64,000 bases of DNA from an uncultured Eubacteriales bacterium. GTDB taxonomy: Bacteria > Bacillota > Clostridia > Oscillospirales > CAG-272. Shown one piece after another: positions 8,487-16,988 of the stretch. How positions within the stretch are numbered: position 1 is the stretch's first letter; each line of letters starts with the position of its first letter. Under the pieces are notes generated by a model that did no database searches, was not told the DNA's origin, and saw nothing but the letters and a program-made list of their open reading frames with translations. Both the position numbers and the translations under genes were made by a program. The DNA lies in NCBI GenBank assembly GCA_934394585.1, contig CAKRQU010000007.1, positions 1 through 64,000 of the forward strand, given 5' to 3'.

Positions 8487-9704
8487 ATGAAAAATATCAC
8501 GAGAATTTTCGCATTTATACTTGCGTTGACAATGATTTGTCTTGCGATAGCGGCTTGCGGAAAAAAGAAAGAAGAAGGGCATGCCGTCGCCGTAATCGAC
8601 GGAGAAGTGATTTACGACAATGATCCCGAAATAGTGGATTACATGGTTTATTACATGGTGATAAACGAAATCAATATTCCCGAGGGCGACGAGCTGACTT
8701 ACGAATATGTTACTGCGGCAAGTATCTGCACAGATACTGTTATCTGGAATAAGATATATGAAAAAGAGCTTGCTTCCAGAGGCATAACATATAAAAAATC
8801 CGATCTGAAGGATGAAATCGAATCCGTAAAGGATGTTTTTTCCAATTACGAAGGCGGATATGAAAAATTCAGAAAAGATCTGGGTCTTTCCAAAGATTTC
8901 ATTTACAATATGGCAAAATATGCGGCAATATCCGCTGATATCGCGAATATCCTGACAAAGGAATGCGAAATCACCGATGAGGAAGCCATAGAATATTTCA
9001 ATCTGCATATAGAAGAATATTCCAGACCGAAGGGCATAATATACGATGCCATACTGCTGGAAGTTCTCGATTTGCAGGACGATGAAGAAGTAGCCGCCAA
9101 AAAGGCGGAAGCGCAGGAATGCATAGCAAGACTTTCGGGCGGTGAGGATTTTGACACCGTAAGAAAAGAAATAATGAAAAAATATGATTCCGACAAGTAT
9201 GTTTATACTTCGTTCGTATCGGGCGAAGCCATTCTCAAGGACGGCGACTATTATACAGTGACAGATCTCGCGGCAGAAAAGAAGCTTATCGATGAAACAT
9301 ACGAAAAAGAAGGCATAAAATACGACGCTAAAGCGGACGCAAAATCGGATGAATTTATCAATTATCAGCAGTATCTGAACAGCATGTACCGCGCAGAGCT
9401 GATGTATGCGCTGACCACAGCCACAAAGACGGGCGAGATATATTCCGAACCGATATATTCTCCCGTGGGTTATGTCGTGGTGAAGCATGTGGGCTACAAC
9501 GAAACCGTTGTATTCGGCAATTTCAACGATTCCAAGGATGAAATAAAGAGCAAACTTTTCAATGAAAAGTTCAGCACCATTCTCGAAGATTTCCAGAATG
9601 ACCTTATAAAGAAATATTCCGTAAAGTTCAATAAAATGGAGCTGGAATGGGAAACAAAGACCACGGAAACATCGGCTACCACAGCCACTACCGCCGGAAA
9701 CTGA
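8487..9704 (+). CDS. Lipoprotein with SurA/PrsA-like N-terminal domain
   Basis: A secreted lipoprotein with a type II signal peptide: Lys/Arg start, hydrophobic core and lipobox IAAC with lipidated C24. The remainder begins AVAVIDGEVIYDNDPEIVDY, resembling the helical chaperone domain of SurA/PrsA foldases, and is predicted mostly helical. A recognisable parvulin catalytic core is not clear, so it may be a chaperone without isomerase activity. The last 20 residues are Thr/Ala-rich (TTETSATTATTAGN), like a flexible tail. It would assist folding of exported proteins outside the membrane. A strong terminator follows. Confidence 0.7.
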   Translation: MKNITRIFAFILALTMICLAIAACGKKKEEGHAVAVIDGEVIYDNDPEIVDYMVYYMVINEINIPEGDELTYEYVTAASICTDTVIWNKIYEKELASRGITYKKSDLKDEIESVKDVFSNYEGGYEKFRKDLGLSKDFIYNMAKYAAISADIANILTKECEITDEEAIEYFNLHIEEYSRPKGIIYDAILLEVLDLQDDEEVAAKKAEAQECIARLSGGEDFDTVRKEIMKKYDSDKYVYTSFVSGEAILKDGDYYTVTDLAAEKKLIDETYEKEGIKYDAKADAKSDEFINYQQYLNSMYRAELMYALTTATKTGEIYSEPIYSPVGYVVVKHVGYNETVVFGNFNDSKDEIKSKLFNEKFSTILEDFQNDLIKKYSVKFNKMELEWETKTTETSATTATTAGN

Positions 9705-9733
9705 TAATATCTTGCGCATTTTTTAAAAGAAAA

Positions 9734-9778
9734 AGGCGGCAGGAGCAAAATGCTTTTGCCGCCTGTTTGATTATTTTT
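9734..9778 (+). terminator. Strong Rho-independent terminator
   Basis: A 14-bp stem (9734-9747 with 9751-9764, two G-U pairs) with an AAA loop, followed by GTTTGATTATTTTT. Confidence 0.9.
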
Positions 9779-9794
9779 AGCGGAGTTTTTAGAA

Positions 9795-10721
9795 ATGGTT
9801 AAATTAAGCAAAAAATTTCCGATAATCGCTGGCATTGCGGGCGTTTTGCTTTTCTTTATAGTGCAGATCGTTACGTCACTCGCGGTTTACGGAATAAAAA
9901 AGCCGGAGTATCTTTCCACGCTCATAATAGATCTCGCCTGCACTGTGCTGGGAGTGGTGCTGATACTTGTCTGCGGGCTGGGCGATATTTTCAAAAATCA
10001 TCGTGAAAGCTTTTTGCGCGGGCTCGGCACGGGCGGATTTTTTATATTTGTTTCGGCGTCGTCGCTTGTCATTCTGATAAGCAGCGCAGAAAGCCGAACG
10101 CCGCTTTCCTCTACGGAAATAGCGGTTTTCGTGCTTGCTATGGTGGCTATCGGTTTCGCGGAGGAACTTATTTTCCGCGGATTTGTTTCGGAAATAATAT
10201 TCCGCAAATACGGAAATGATTTCTGCGGAGTGTGGTTTTCGACGATTGTTTCGAGCCTGATTTTCGGCGCCGCGCATCTCGTGAATGCGTTTTCCTCGGA
10301 TTTCGGCGGTGTCGTGATACAGTCGGCAGGCGCTTTTGCCATGGGCTTGGGCTTTACGGCGGTTTATTACAGGACGCGTAACGTGTATGTCACGGCGGCG
10401 CTGCATGCGTTTATGGATTTTGCGGCGCTTTTTACCACGGGTGTATTCGGCGACGGAACTATTTCGACCACTGTTTCGTCTTATGACGCCTCAAAGCTGC
10501 TGGCAGTGCCGATATATGTGCTTGTCGCCGTCGTATTGCTGCGCAAACTGAAAATGGCGCGCATACTCGGCAAACCAGGAGATACGCCGCTGACGATGCT
10601 GGCAAAGCTTTCGTCTTCGGAAAAGTCGAAAAAGCGCCTGAAATGGCTGCTCGTCGGCATTGCGCTCACGGCGATAGCCGTCTATGCTTTTTACATTATA
10701 AAAGCAGCGTTGAATTTCTGA
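9795..10721 (+). CDS. CPBP family intramembrane glutamic endopeptidase
   Basis: A polytopic membrane protease of the CPBP/ABI (CAAX-like) family with about eight hydrophobic segments in 308 residues. The active-site motifs are present in order: EELIFRG around residue 123, AAHLVNAF near 160 and LHAFMDF near 202. Its substrate is unknown; relatives handle prenylated proteins or bacteriocin-type peptides. It is a single gene between two terminators with GGAG 10 nt upstream of ATG. Confidence 0.9.
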   Translation: MVKLSKKFPIIAGIAGVLLFFIVQIVTSLAVYGIKKPEYLSTLIIDLACTVLGVVLILVCGLGDIFKNHRESFLRGLGTGGFFIFVSASSLVILISSAESRTPLSSTEIAVFVLAMVAIGFAEELIFRGFVSEIIFRKYGNDFCGVWFSTIVSSLIFGAAHLVNAFSSDFGGVVIQSAGAFAMGLGFTAVYYRTRNVYVTAALHAFMDFAALFTTGVFGDGTISTTVSSYDASKLLAVPIYVLVAVVLLRKLKMARILGKPGDTPLTMLAKLSSSEKSKKRLKWLLVGIALTAIAVYAFYIIKAALNF

Positions 10722-10737
10722 TATAGAAAAAAGAAGA

Positions 10738-10766
10738 AGCCATCGGGTTTGCCCGACGGCTTTTTT
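10738..10766 (+). terminator. Terminator after the CPBP protease gene
   Basis: AGCCATCGGG pairs with CCCGACGGCT (one mismatch) across a 4-nt loop, followed by TTTTTTCTCTT. Confidence 0.88.
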
Positions 10767-10770
10767 CTCT

Positions 10771-11506
10771 TGCCCAAAATGTTTCTTTTCCTTACGAAGG
10801 AAACGCGGGTGTACTTTTCTGTGAAGAAAAGTACCAAAAGAAATGTTCCTCTTTGCCAAGAGGGGGCGGGCGACTGCGGTCGCCCGAGGTACGATCGCGC
10901 TTTTTACTGACAAAAAGCGCGGCAAAAGTCATCAAAGGAAGGCTCCTCGCCCTCCTTTGCAAACTACCTCGCACCCCGTCGAGTTAGCCGCGGAAAGCAA
11001 TGCGCGGCAAGTATGTGCTATATATAGCAAATCTAAAAATCTCATGTCTATCTCTTATCACATCATCAGCCATACCGCGCGTGCGAACAAAGTATGCCGC
11101 AAAAAGCGAGCAGATTCGACGGGGTGGGTGGCTTCCGCCATGGCTTTTGATACGTTTCCCACTATAGTCAAAACTCCACCCATTGCGAGCATGACTTGAT
11201 GGACATCAAGTTGGGGCGGCTAAAGCCAAAATCTGCACAGACAAAAGTCCGTGTTAAGCGTGGATTTGAACTGCACTTCCGGTTTAGTCTATGGTTGGAC
11301 TGTCGGGGCAGTATGTTCGCACGAGTCGCCGCGAGGCGACAAAGAAAGAGTTTAAAAGAGGAATTGACACATACGCGCAGCGTGTGTGTCGGCGTCGCCG
11401 AGACAGGAGTTAATTCTTTTCTCTTTTTGACTTTTGGTACTTTTCGTCAGTGAAAAGTACACCTTCGTCCCCTCGCGGGGGACAAAGTAACTTTTGTTTC
11501 TTTGCC
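10771..11506 (+). repeat. Large modular interspersed repeat, copy 1
   Basis: No convincing gene lies in this interval. Its core, 10917-11411 (495 bp), matches 17049-17542 over its full length. The left flank is a row of short hairpins: GTACTTTTC/GAAAAGTAC near 10812, CGGGCGAC/GTCGCCCG near 10868, and GCGCTTTTT/AAAAAGCGC ending near 10920. The core contains CACCCCGTCGA and TCGACGGGGTG about 135 bp apart, a GTCGCC-GCGA-GGCGAC hairpin and a long GACACATACGC/GCGTGTGTGTC hairpin. The right flank has GTACTTTTC/GAAAAGTAC again and GTCCCC-TCGC-GGGGAC. The whole element sits between the protease terminator and the terminator of the convergent ABC gene. Reading frames through it are not conserved between copies, so it is treated as non-coding. 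Confidence 0.85.
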
Positions 11507-11507
11507 C

Positions 11508-11540
11508 CAAAAAACGAACACGGGCGGCAAGTGCCGCCCG
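11508..11540 (-). terminator. Terminator for the convergent ABC transporter gene
   Basis: CGGGCGGC and GCCGCCCG (11521-11540) form a hairpin which, on the minus strand, is followed by TGTTCGTTTTTTGG. Confidence 0.85.
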
Positions 11541-11553
11541 CTTCCTTTTCTTT

Positions 11554-14500
11554 TTATTCTGTTCTCAATGCCACTACAGGGTCCTTTTTCGCGGCACTGC
11601 GCGACGGGATTATTCCCGATATGAGCGTGAGAAGCATGCTGATGCATACAAGTATCACCGCTACCTCGGGTGCAAGGAAGGCATTCAGATTGCCTATCCC
11701 CGTGAGCGAATGGAGAATGAGATTTATCGGTATGCAGAGCAGATATGTGATAAGCACGCCGAACATACCCGAAGTGAAACCGATTATCACCGTTTCGGCA
11801 TTGAACATGCCGGAAACATTCTTTTTCGATGCGCCTATAGCGCGCAGGATACCGATTTCCTTTGTCCTTTCCTGTACGGAAATGAGCGTGATAACACCTA
11901 TCATTATTGATGAAACCACGAGCGAAACAGCGACAAAAGCTATCAGCACATAAGTTATGGCATTTATAATCGTTGTGACGGAAGACATCATCAGTCCGAC
12001 ATAATCGGTATATGTTATTTTGCCCGATTCGTCCTTTCCCGCATTGTAGGAATCTATGATGCTTTCAAGCGTTTCTTTATCCGCAAAGGAAGCGGCATAG
12101 AGATTTACCGTGGCGGGTTCTTCTTTCTCGGCATAACCGAGCATGAGCATTACATCGTCATAGCTCATATCGGAAAATTCCGTTACTTCGGAATAATACT
12201 CCGCGCATACCGCATCGGAATATCCCGCACATTCCGCATCGAGAGCCGCGGCGAGCTGTTCCGCGGGAACAGCGGAAAGACTTGCCTTTACCTGCTGTGC
12301 GTATTGCTCCTTTACCCGCTCCGATATTATCTCGCGAAAGAGCGCTTCCAACTTTTCGCTGCCCATTTCATTTATATATTCGCGGATTTCGTCTTCACCC
12401 ATGCCTGTTTCCGCGCTCATGGCGGAAACAAGACTTTCCGTCATCTGCTCTATGGTCATGGCTGACATGGCTTTTTCCGTGGCGTCATTTACAAATTCCG
12501 CTGTCGGAATTGATTTTATTTTTATATAAGCCTCCGCTTTTTCGCTTGCGGAAAGGGAAGCGATATAATTTCTGAATTTCTCGGCTTTCTGCGCTTCGGA
12601 AAGCGAAGATGCGCTTTCCGCAAAGGGAAGCCCCGTGAATATATCCGTATTCGGCGAGGCTTTCTGAGCCTTTACCGCATCGGATTCCGCCGTTTTTTCT
12701 ATGATATATTCGGTGAGCGCGTGCGTATAGCCTATAGAGCCGGTTATCATCGGCGAAAGCGCATCTTCCTTCGGGCGGATAATGCCTACTACTTTCAGAT
12801 CCGTTCCGTTATCGTAGAGATAACGCATGCCCGCATCCGTGGTACTGATATCATTGTAAAGTCCGCTCGTGCCGCTTTTTGCGTATTTCTGAGCGTCGGT
12901 CACCATGCGGAAAGTCATGCCGCAAAGCTCTTCGTAAGACCATTTGTATGTTTCTACGGGAAGCTCGGTCTTATTTACGGCGGCTTCCATGATTTTATTT
13001 ATTTCCTCTTCGGATTTCAGCCCGAGAGCATAAAGCGTGATATCATCGATTTCGTTGTTTTTGTCCGCCACGAGGACTATCTGATCATAGCTTGCAGGCC
13101 ATGAGCCGTATACCAGATCATATTGCTTTTCGAGTAGCGGATTTATCATTTTGCCGTTGCTTCCGGAGAGCAATTCCTGCCACGTGCCGAAGGACGACGC
13201 GGGCGTGAGGGACGAGAATATTCCCGCATCGGACGACGCGGATGTGCCTGCGTTCATCATTGCACTGCCGAAATATTTGGCGAGCAGTTTTCTTGTCAGT
13301 TCTTCGGAATCGGAACGGATTATTTTGCCGTCCACATTTTCGGTATAGACATTCAGAGAGAAATTGTATGTGTACTGCACGCCGGAAAGCGCGGCGTAAA
13401 GCTCGCTTTCGGGATCCGCCATCTCTTTTTCTATAAACGAGCGGAAATCGCGCAGATTGTTGTCGCGCTGACCGATATTGCTCATGGCATTTACAAATTC
13501 ATACATGGACGGTTTCTGATAAATGCCGTCTTTTTCATGCAAAACGGATGAGGCGGCAGGCGACATGAAAGTTTTCATCAGATCGCCGAAATCGGTATGC
13601 TTTGCCTCTATCGTGAGGGGATAGGAGGAAAGCGTTTCCTCCTGCACAGCATTTATATAGCTTGTCATGCCTTGTGATACGGCGCATACGAGCGCTATTC
13701 CTATTATGCCGATGCTGCCCGCAAATGATGTGAGCACGGTTCTGCCTTTTTTGGTGAACAGATTTTTGAGCGAAAGCATGAAAGCCGTGGAAAAAGACAT
13801 GGACGGCTTTTTCTTTTGCTTTTTGCCCTTTGCGCTCTGAATATCCGCGCTGTCCTTTTCGTGCTCGGCAACGGTTTCCGCCTCGGAAAGCGGTTTTGTA
13901 TCTCCGATGATTTCGCCGTCGAGCATGCGGATTATGCGCGAGGAATATTTTTCGGCAAGCTCGGGATTGTGAGTTACCATTATTATAAGGCGGCTCTCGG
14001 AAATTTTTTTCAGGATTTCCATCACCTGTATGCTCGTTTCCGTATCGAGCGCGCCCGTAGGCTCGTCGGCGAGGATTATTTCGGGATCGTTTACTAGGGC
14101 GCGCGCTATGGCTACGCGCTGCATCTGACCGCCCGACATTTCCGCGGGCTTTTTGTGAAGCTGATTTCCCAGTCCCACTTCCTCGAGCGCTTTTATCGCG
14201 CGGGATTTGCGCTCCGCTTTCGGTATTCCGGAAAGAGCGAGCGAAAGCTCCACGTTTTGCAGTACGCTCTGATGCGGGATCAGATTATAGCTCTGAAAAA
14301 CGAAGCCTATGGAATGATTGCGATAGGCGTCCCAGTCGCGATCGCGGAAATCCTTTGTTGATCTGCCGTTTATTGTGAGATCGCCCGAGGTATAATGATC
14401 GAGCCCGCCTATGATATTCAGCAGGGTGGTTTTTCCGCATCCTGACGGACCGAGAACCGAAACAAATTCGCTTTTGCGGAAAGCGAGATTTATACCGCGC

Positions 14501-14562
14501 AGCGCTTTTACCGTCATATCTCCCGCACAGTAATTTTTTTTGATATTTTTGAGTTCGAGCAT
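11554..14562 (-). CDS. ABC transporter, fused ATPase and FtsX/MacB-type permease
   Basis: A single-chain MacB-like mechanotransmission ABC protein. Residues 1-225 are a LolD/MacB-type ATPase with Walker A GPSGCGKTT (38-46), signature MSGGQ (142-146) and Walker B with DEPTG (166-170). A linker leads to a first membrane segment near 280, then a very long extracytoplasmic region (about 300-860), and three C-terminal membrane segments with the FtsX motif ERTKEIGILRAIGASKKNV. At 1002 residues it is longer than MacB because of the external domain. The role may be peptide or antibiotic resistance or lipoprotein release; no operon partner indicates which. GGAGAGG lies just before ATG. Confidence 0.9.
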   Translation of the reverse strand: MLELKNIKKNYCAGDMTVKALRGINLAFRKSEFVSVLGPSGCGKTTLLNIIGGLDHYTSGDLTINGRSTKDFRDRDWDAYRNHSIGFVFQSYNLIPHQSVLQNVELSLALSGIPKAERKSRAIKALEEVGLGNQLHKKPAEMSGGQMQRVAIARALVNDPEIILADEPTGALDTETSIQVMEILKKISESRLIIMVTHNPELAEKYSSRIIRMLDGEIIGDTKPLSEAETVAEHEKDSADIQSAKGKKQKKKPSMSFSTAFMLSLKNLFTKKGRTVLTSFAGSIGIIGIALVCAVSQGMTSYINAVQEETLSSYPLTIEAKHTDFGDLMKTFMSPAASSVLHEKDGIYQKPSMYEFVNAMSNIGQRDNNLRDFRSFIEKEMADPESELYAALSGVQYTYNFSLNVYTENVDGKIIRSDSEELTRKLLAKYFGSAMMNAGTSASSDAGIFSSLTPASSFGTWQELLSGSNGKMINPLLEKQYDLVYGSWPASYDQIVLVADKNNEIDDITLYALGLKSEEEINKIMEAAVNKTELPVETYKWSYEELCGMTFRMVTDAQKYAKSGTSGLYNDISTTDAGMRYLYDNGTDLKVVGIIRPKEDALSPMITGSIGYTHALTEYIIEKTAESDAVKAQKASPNTDIFTGLPFAESASSLSEAQKAEKFRNYIASLSASEKAEAYIKIKSIPTAEFVNDATEKAMSAMTIEQMTESLVSAMSAETGMGEDEIREYINEMGSEKLEALFREIISERVKEQYAQQVKASLSAVPAEQLAAALDAECAGYSDAVCAEYYSEVTEFSDMSYDDVMLMLGYAEKEEPATVNLYAASFADKETLESIIDSYNAGKDESGKITYTDYVGLMMSSVTTIINAITYVLIAFVAVSLVVSSIMIGVITLISVQERTKEIGILRAIGASKKNVSGMFNAETVIIGFTSGMFGVLITYLLCIPINLILHSLTGIGNLNAFLAPEVAVILVCISMLLTLISGIIPSRSAAKKDPVVALRTE

Positions 14563-14596
14563 TTTCTACCTCTCCATATTTATTTAAACAAAAATT

Positions 14597-14624
14597 ATTA
14601 TACATTATAAAAGGAATAATTCAA
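14597..14624 (-). promoter_or_regulatory. Promoter for the fused ABC gene
   Basis: On the minus strand TTGAAT (14619-14624), a 16-bp spacer and TATAAT (14597-14602). An alternative TATAAT lies 8 bp upstream. Confidence 0.6.
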
Positions 14625-14710
14625 TGAACACAATTTTAATTTTTTGTATACAAACGTCGCGTGGCATAAGTATGCGTGCTTTTTGCATATAATTTCACGA
14701 GGTGATTATA

Positions 14711-15001
14711 ATGGAAAGATTCAGCGTAAACGATATGCGTGACAAAGAGGTGATAAACGTATGCGACGGGAAACGGCTCGGATACATTTACGATGTGGAA
14801 ATAAATGTGGTATCCGGCTGTGTGGTGGCGATAGTCGTGCTTTTCGATTGCCGTGTTTTCGGTTTCGGAAAATGCGAGGAGCTTGTCATCCCGTGGGACA
14901 GAATATCGTGTTTCGGCGCGGATGCCGTGCTCGTGAATGTGGGAACAGATATTTACGACAGGCTGAAATGCTGTGACAAAGGCGGCAAAAAGGGAAAATA
15001 A
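14711..15001 (+). CDS. YlmC/YmxH family sporulation protein (PRC-barrel)
   Basis: A 96-residue single PRC-barrel-like domain with the family pattern DMRDKEVINVCDGKRLGY, followed by a hydrophobic strand region and IPWDRISCFGADAVLVN. Members occur in spore formers and are expressed during sporulation; the molecular function is unknown. GAGGTG is 6 nt before the ATG at 14711. The upstream sequence has a -10-like CATATAAT and a -35-like GCATAA with spacing compatible with sigma-E, but this is weak. It is a single gene. Confidence 0.88.
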   Translation: MERFSVNDMRDKEVINVCDGKRLGYIYDVEINVVSGCVVAIVVLFDCRVFGFGKCEELVIPWDRISCFGADAVLVNVGTDIYDRLKCCDKGGKKGK

Positions 15002-15053
15002 AATGAAATTCCGATTTGAATTGTAAACTTTTTGTGAACAAAACGCTTTTTTC

Positions 15054-15082
15054 TTGCAATAATATATACTGTATGATAAAAT
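15054..15082 (+). promoter_or_regulatory. Promoter for rpsB-tsf
   Basis: TTGCAA (15054-15059), a 17-bp spacer and TAAAAT (15077-15082). Confidence 0.72.
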
Positions 15083-15224
15083 AAATCGGATTTGCGGAAA
15101 ACGCCGCAAATACTAATATTTTATAAAATTCTCACATCCGGCAGGCGGCGTGCTTCGGTTCCGGTTTATTTACGGTTGGCGCGCGTGGGCACGGGTGGCG
15201 GAAGAAACCAAAAAGGAGTAAAAA
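15083..15224 (+). promoter_or_regulatory. rpsB 5' leader, possible S2 autoregulatory RNA
   Basis: A leader of about 135 nt with a perfect hairpin TTTGCGG/CCGCAAA (15091-15110), followed by a GC-rich segment with several short pairing options ending just before AAGGAG. Many bacteria regulate rpsB-tsf through S2 binding to such a leader; no specific known motif was recognised here. Confidence 0.35.
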
Positions 15225-15965
15225 ATGGCAGTTATCACACTCAAACAGTTGCTTGAAGCGGGCGTTCATTTCGGACACCCCAAGAGAAGATGGAACCCGA
15301 AAATGGCGGAATACATCTTCACGCAGAGAAACGACACCTACATTCTCGACCTTTCCAAGACAATAGTAAAGGTTGAGGAAGCTTATGCTTTCGTTCGCGA
15401 GCTCGCATCCGAGGGCGGCACGGTGCTTTTCGTAGGCACAAAGAAGCAGGCTGCTGAAGCTATCAAAGAAGAAGCAGAGCGCTGCGGTATGTACTATGTA
15501 AACGTTCGTTGGCTCGGCGGTATGCTCACAAACTACAATACAATCAAAAAGAGCATAGCTCGTCTTGAAAGTCTCGAAAAGATGCAGGAAGACGGCACAT
15601 TCAATCTGCTTCCCAAGAAGGAAGTGGCAAACCTCGTAAAGGAAATGACAGCCCTCGAGAAAAACCTCGGCGGTATCAAGACAATGCCCGGTCTGCCTTC
15701 CGCTATTTTCGTAGTTGATACGAGAAAAGAGCACAATGCTATACTTGAAGCAAAGAAGCTCGGTATTCCGGTTATCGCAATAGTTGATACAAACTGCGAT
15801 CCCGATGACGCCGATTATATCATCCCCGGAAACGACGATGCTATCCGTTCCATCAGACTCATTTCCTCTGTTCTTGCCGATGCAGTAATCGAAGGCAAGC
15901 AGGGTGAAGATGCCGCTTCCAAGACAGAAGAGGCAGCAGAAGAAACCGCGGAAGCTGCCGAATAA
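15225..15965 (+). CDS. rpsB: 30S ribosomal protein S2
   Basis: Small-subunit ribosomal protein, 246 residues. It begins [19 protein letters not shown], and the signature [15 protein letters not shown] is visible. Conserved [13 protein letters not shown] and RWLGGMLTN follow. The C-terminal 20 residues are Glu/Ala-rich, a common variable tail. AAAGGAG precedes the start. It is followed by tsf after 40 bp in the universal order. Confidence 0.98.
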   Translation: MAVITLKQLLEAGVHFGHPKRRWNPKMAEYIFTQRNDTYILDLSKTIVKVEEAYAFVRELASEGGTVLFVGTKKQAAEAIKEEAERCGMYYVNVRWLGGMLTNYNTIKKSIARLESLEKMQEDGTFNLLPKKEVANLVKEMTALEKNLGGIKTMPGLPSAIFVVDTRKEHNAILEAKKLGIPVIAIVDTNCDPDDADYIIPGNDDAIRSIRLISSVLADAVIEGKQGEDAASKTEEAAEETAEAAE

Positions 15966-16005
15966 TCGGTTTCCCGTAATTTTTAAAAAACAGGAGGACA
16001 ATAAT

Positions 16006-16935
16006 ATGGCTAATATTTCCGCACAGATGGTTGGCGATCTCAAGAAAAAGACAGGCGCAGGTCTTATGGACTGCAAAAAGGCGCTCGTAGAAACAAACGG
16101 CGATGTTGACGCCGCTATAAAGCTTCTCCGTGAAAAGGGTCTTTCCGTTGCCGCTAAAAAGGCAGACAGAATCGCCGCAGAGGGCGTTGTCGATATTATG
16201 AAAGAGGGCAATGTCACAGCTATGGTAGAGGTTAACTCCGAAACCGACTTTGTTGCAAAGAACGCTACATTCGGCGAATTTGTAAAGGGCATTCTCCGCA
16301 CGATAATCGCTTTCAAGCCCGCTACCGTAGAGGAGCTTTTCACACTCAAATTCGACGGTACGGATTTCACAGTGGAAGAAGCTCTCAAGGATAAAATCTA
16401 CACCATAGGCGAGAACATCTCCATCAGACGTTTTGTAATCGTTGAAGGCATCACGAGCACATATATCCACGGCGCAGGCGTTACGGGCGTTATCATCAAA
16501 TTCGAAGCTGACGACGCAGCCGTAAACAATCCCGGCTTTGCCGCATTTGCAAAGAATATAGCTCTCCAGCTCGGCGCTTATGCCACACCTTATCTCGATC
16601 CCGCATCCGTTCCCGCAAACGTTATCGCAGAGGAAACGGCTATCATCAAGGAGCAGATAAAGAACGATCCCAAGAATGCTTCCAAGCCCGATGCAATCAT
16701 CGAAAAGATGGCTGCCGGTAAGCTCGGCAAGTTCTATGAGCAGAACTGCCTCACAGAGCAGACTTACGTAAAGGACGAGTCCCTTACTGTAAACAAGTAT
16801 GTTGCGGCTTGCGCAAAGGAATTCGGCGGCAGCATCAAGATTGCAGGATTTGAGCGTTTTGAGCGCGGCGAAGGCATCCAGAAGCGCGAGGACAACCTCG
16901 GCGACGAAGTTGCCAAGATGATCGGCAAGAAATAA
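16006..16935 (+). CDS. tsf: Elongation factor Ts
   Basis: Guanine nucleotide exchange factor for EF-Tu, 309 residues. The UBA-like N-terminal domain begins MANISAQMVGDLKKKTGAGL, and the EF-Tu-contacting motif SETDFVAKN is intact. The frame is open upstream into rpsB, but AGGAGG 8 nt before ATG 16006 and the family N-terminus fix the start. Codon use (AAG, ATC, GTT) is that of a highly expressed gene. A terminator follows immediately. Confidence 0.98.
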   Translation: MANISAQMVGDLKKKTGAGLMDCKKALVETNGDVDAAIKLLREKGLSVAAKKADRIAAEGVVDIMKEGNVTAMVEVNSETDFVAKNATFGEFVKGILRTIIAFKPATVEELFTLKFDGTDFTVEEALKDKIYTIGENISIRRFVIVEGITSTYIHGAGVTGVIIKFEADDAAVNNPGFAAFAKNIALQLGAYATPYLDPASVPANVIAEETAIIKEQIKNDPKNASKPDAIIEKMAAGKLGKFYEQNCLTEQTYVKDESLTVNKYVAACAKEFGGSIKIAGFERFERGEGIQKREDNLGDEVAKMIGKK

Positions 16936-16955
16936 TTTGCATTTTATGCATAATA

Positions 16956-16985
16956 GGGCGGCTTTTGCCGCCCTTATTTTTTATT
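16956..16985 (+). terminator. Terminator after tsf
   Basis: GGGCGGC and GCCGCCC around a TTTT loop, followed by TTATTTTTTATTTTT. Confidence 0.92.
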
Positions 16986-16988
16986 TTT

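Noticed and set aside
8457..9719. 420-codon minus-strand frame over the SurA/PrsA-like lipoprotein
   Set aside because: Antisense shadow; the plus-strand frame has a lipobox, ribosome site and terminator.
10843..11199. Open frame of 118 codons in repeat copy 1, partly shared with a 98-codon frame in copy 2 (16987-17283)
   Set aside because: Similarity is at the DNA level and extends outside the frames; the frames start and stop at different places and lack ribosome sites, and the amino acid changes are not biased to silent sites.
10917..11411. Repeat core as a degenerate group IIC intron, given its position next to terminators
   Set aside because: No domain V-like hairpin, no GUGYG-type 5' boundary and no reverse transcriptase remnant could be found.
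15083..15224. Riboswitch or T-box in the rpsB leader
   Set aside because: No T-box sequence (TGGNACCGCG) or known riboswitch core seen; only a possible ribosomal-protein leader is reported.
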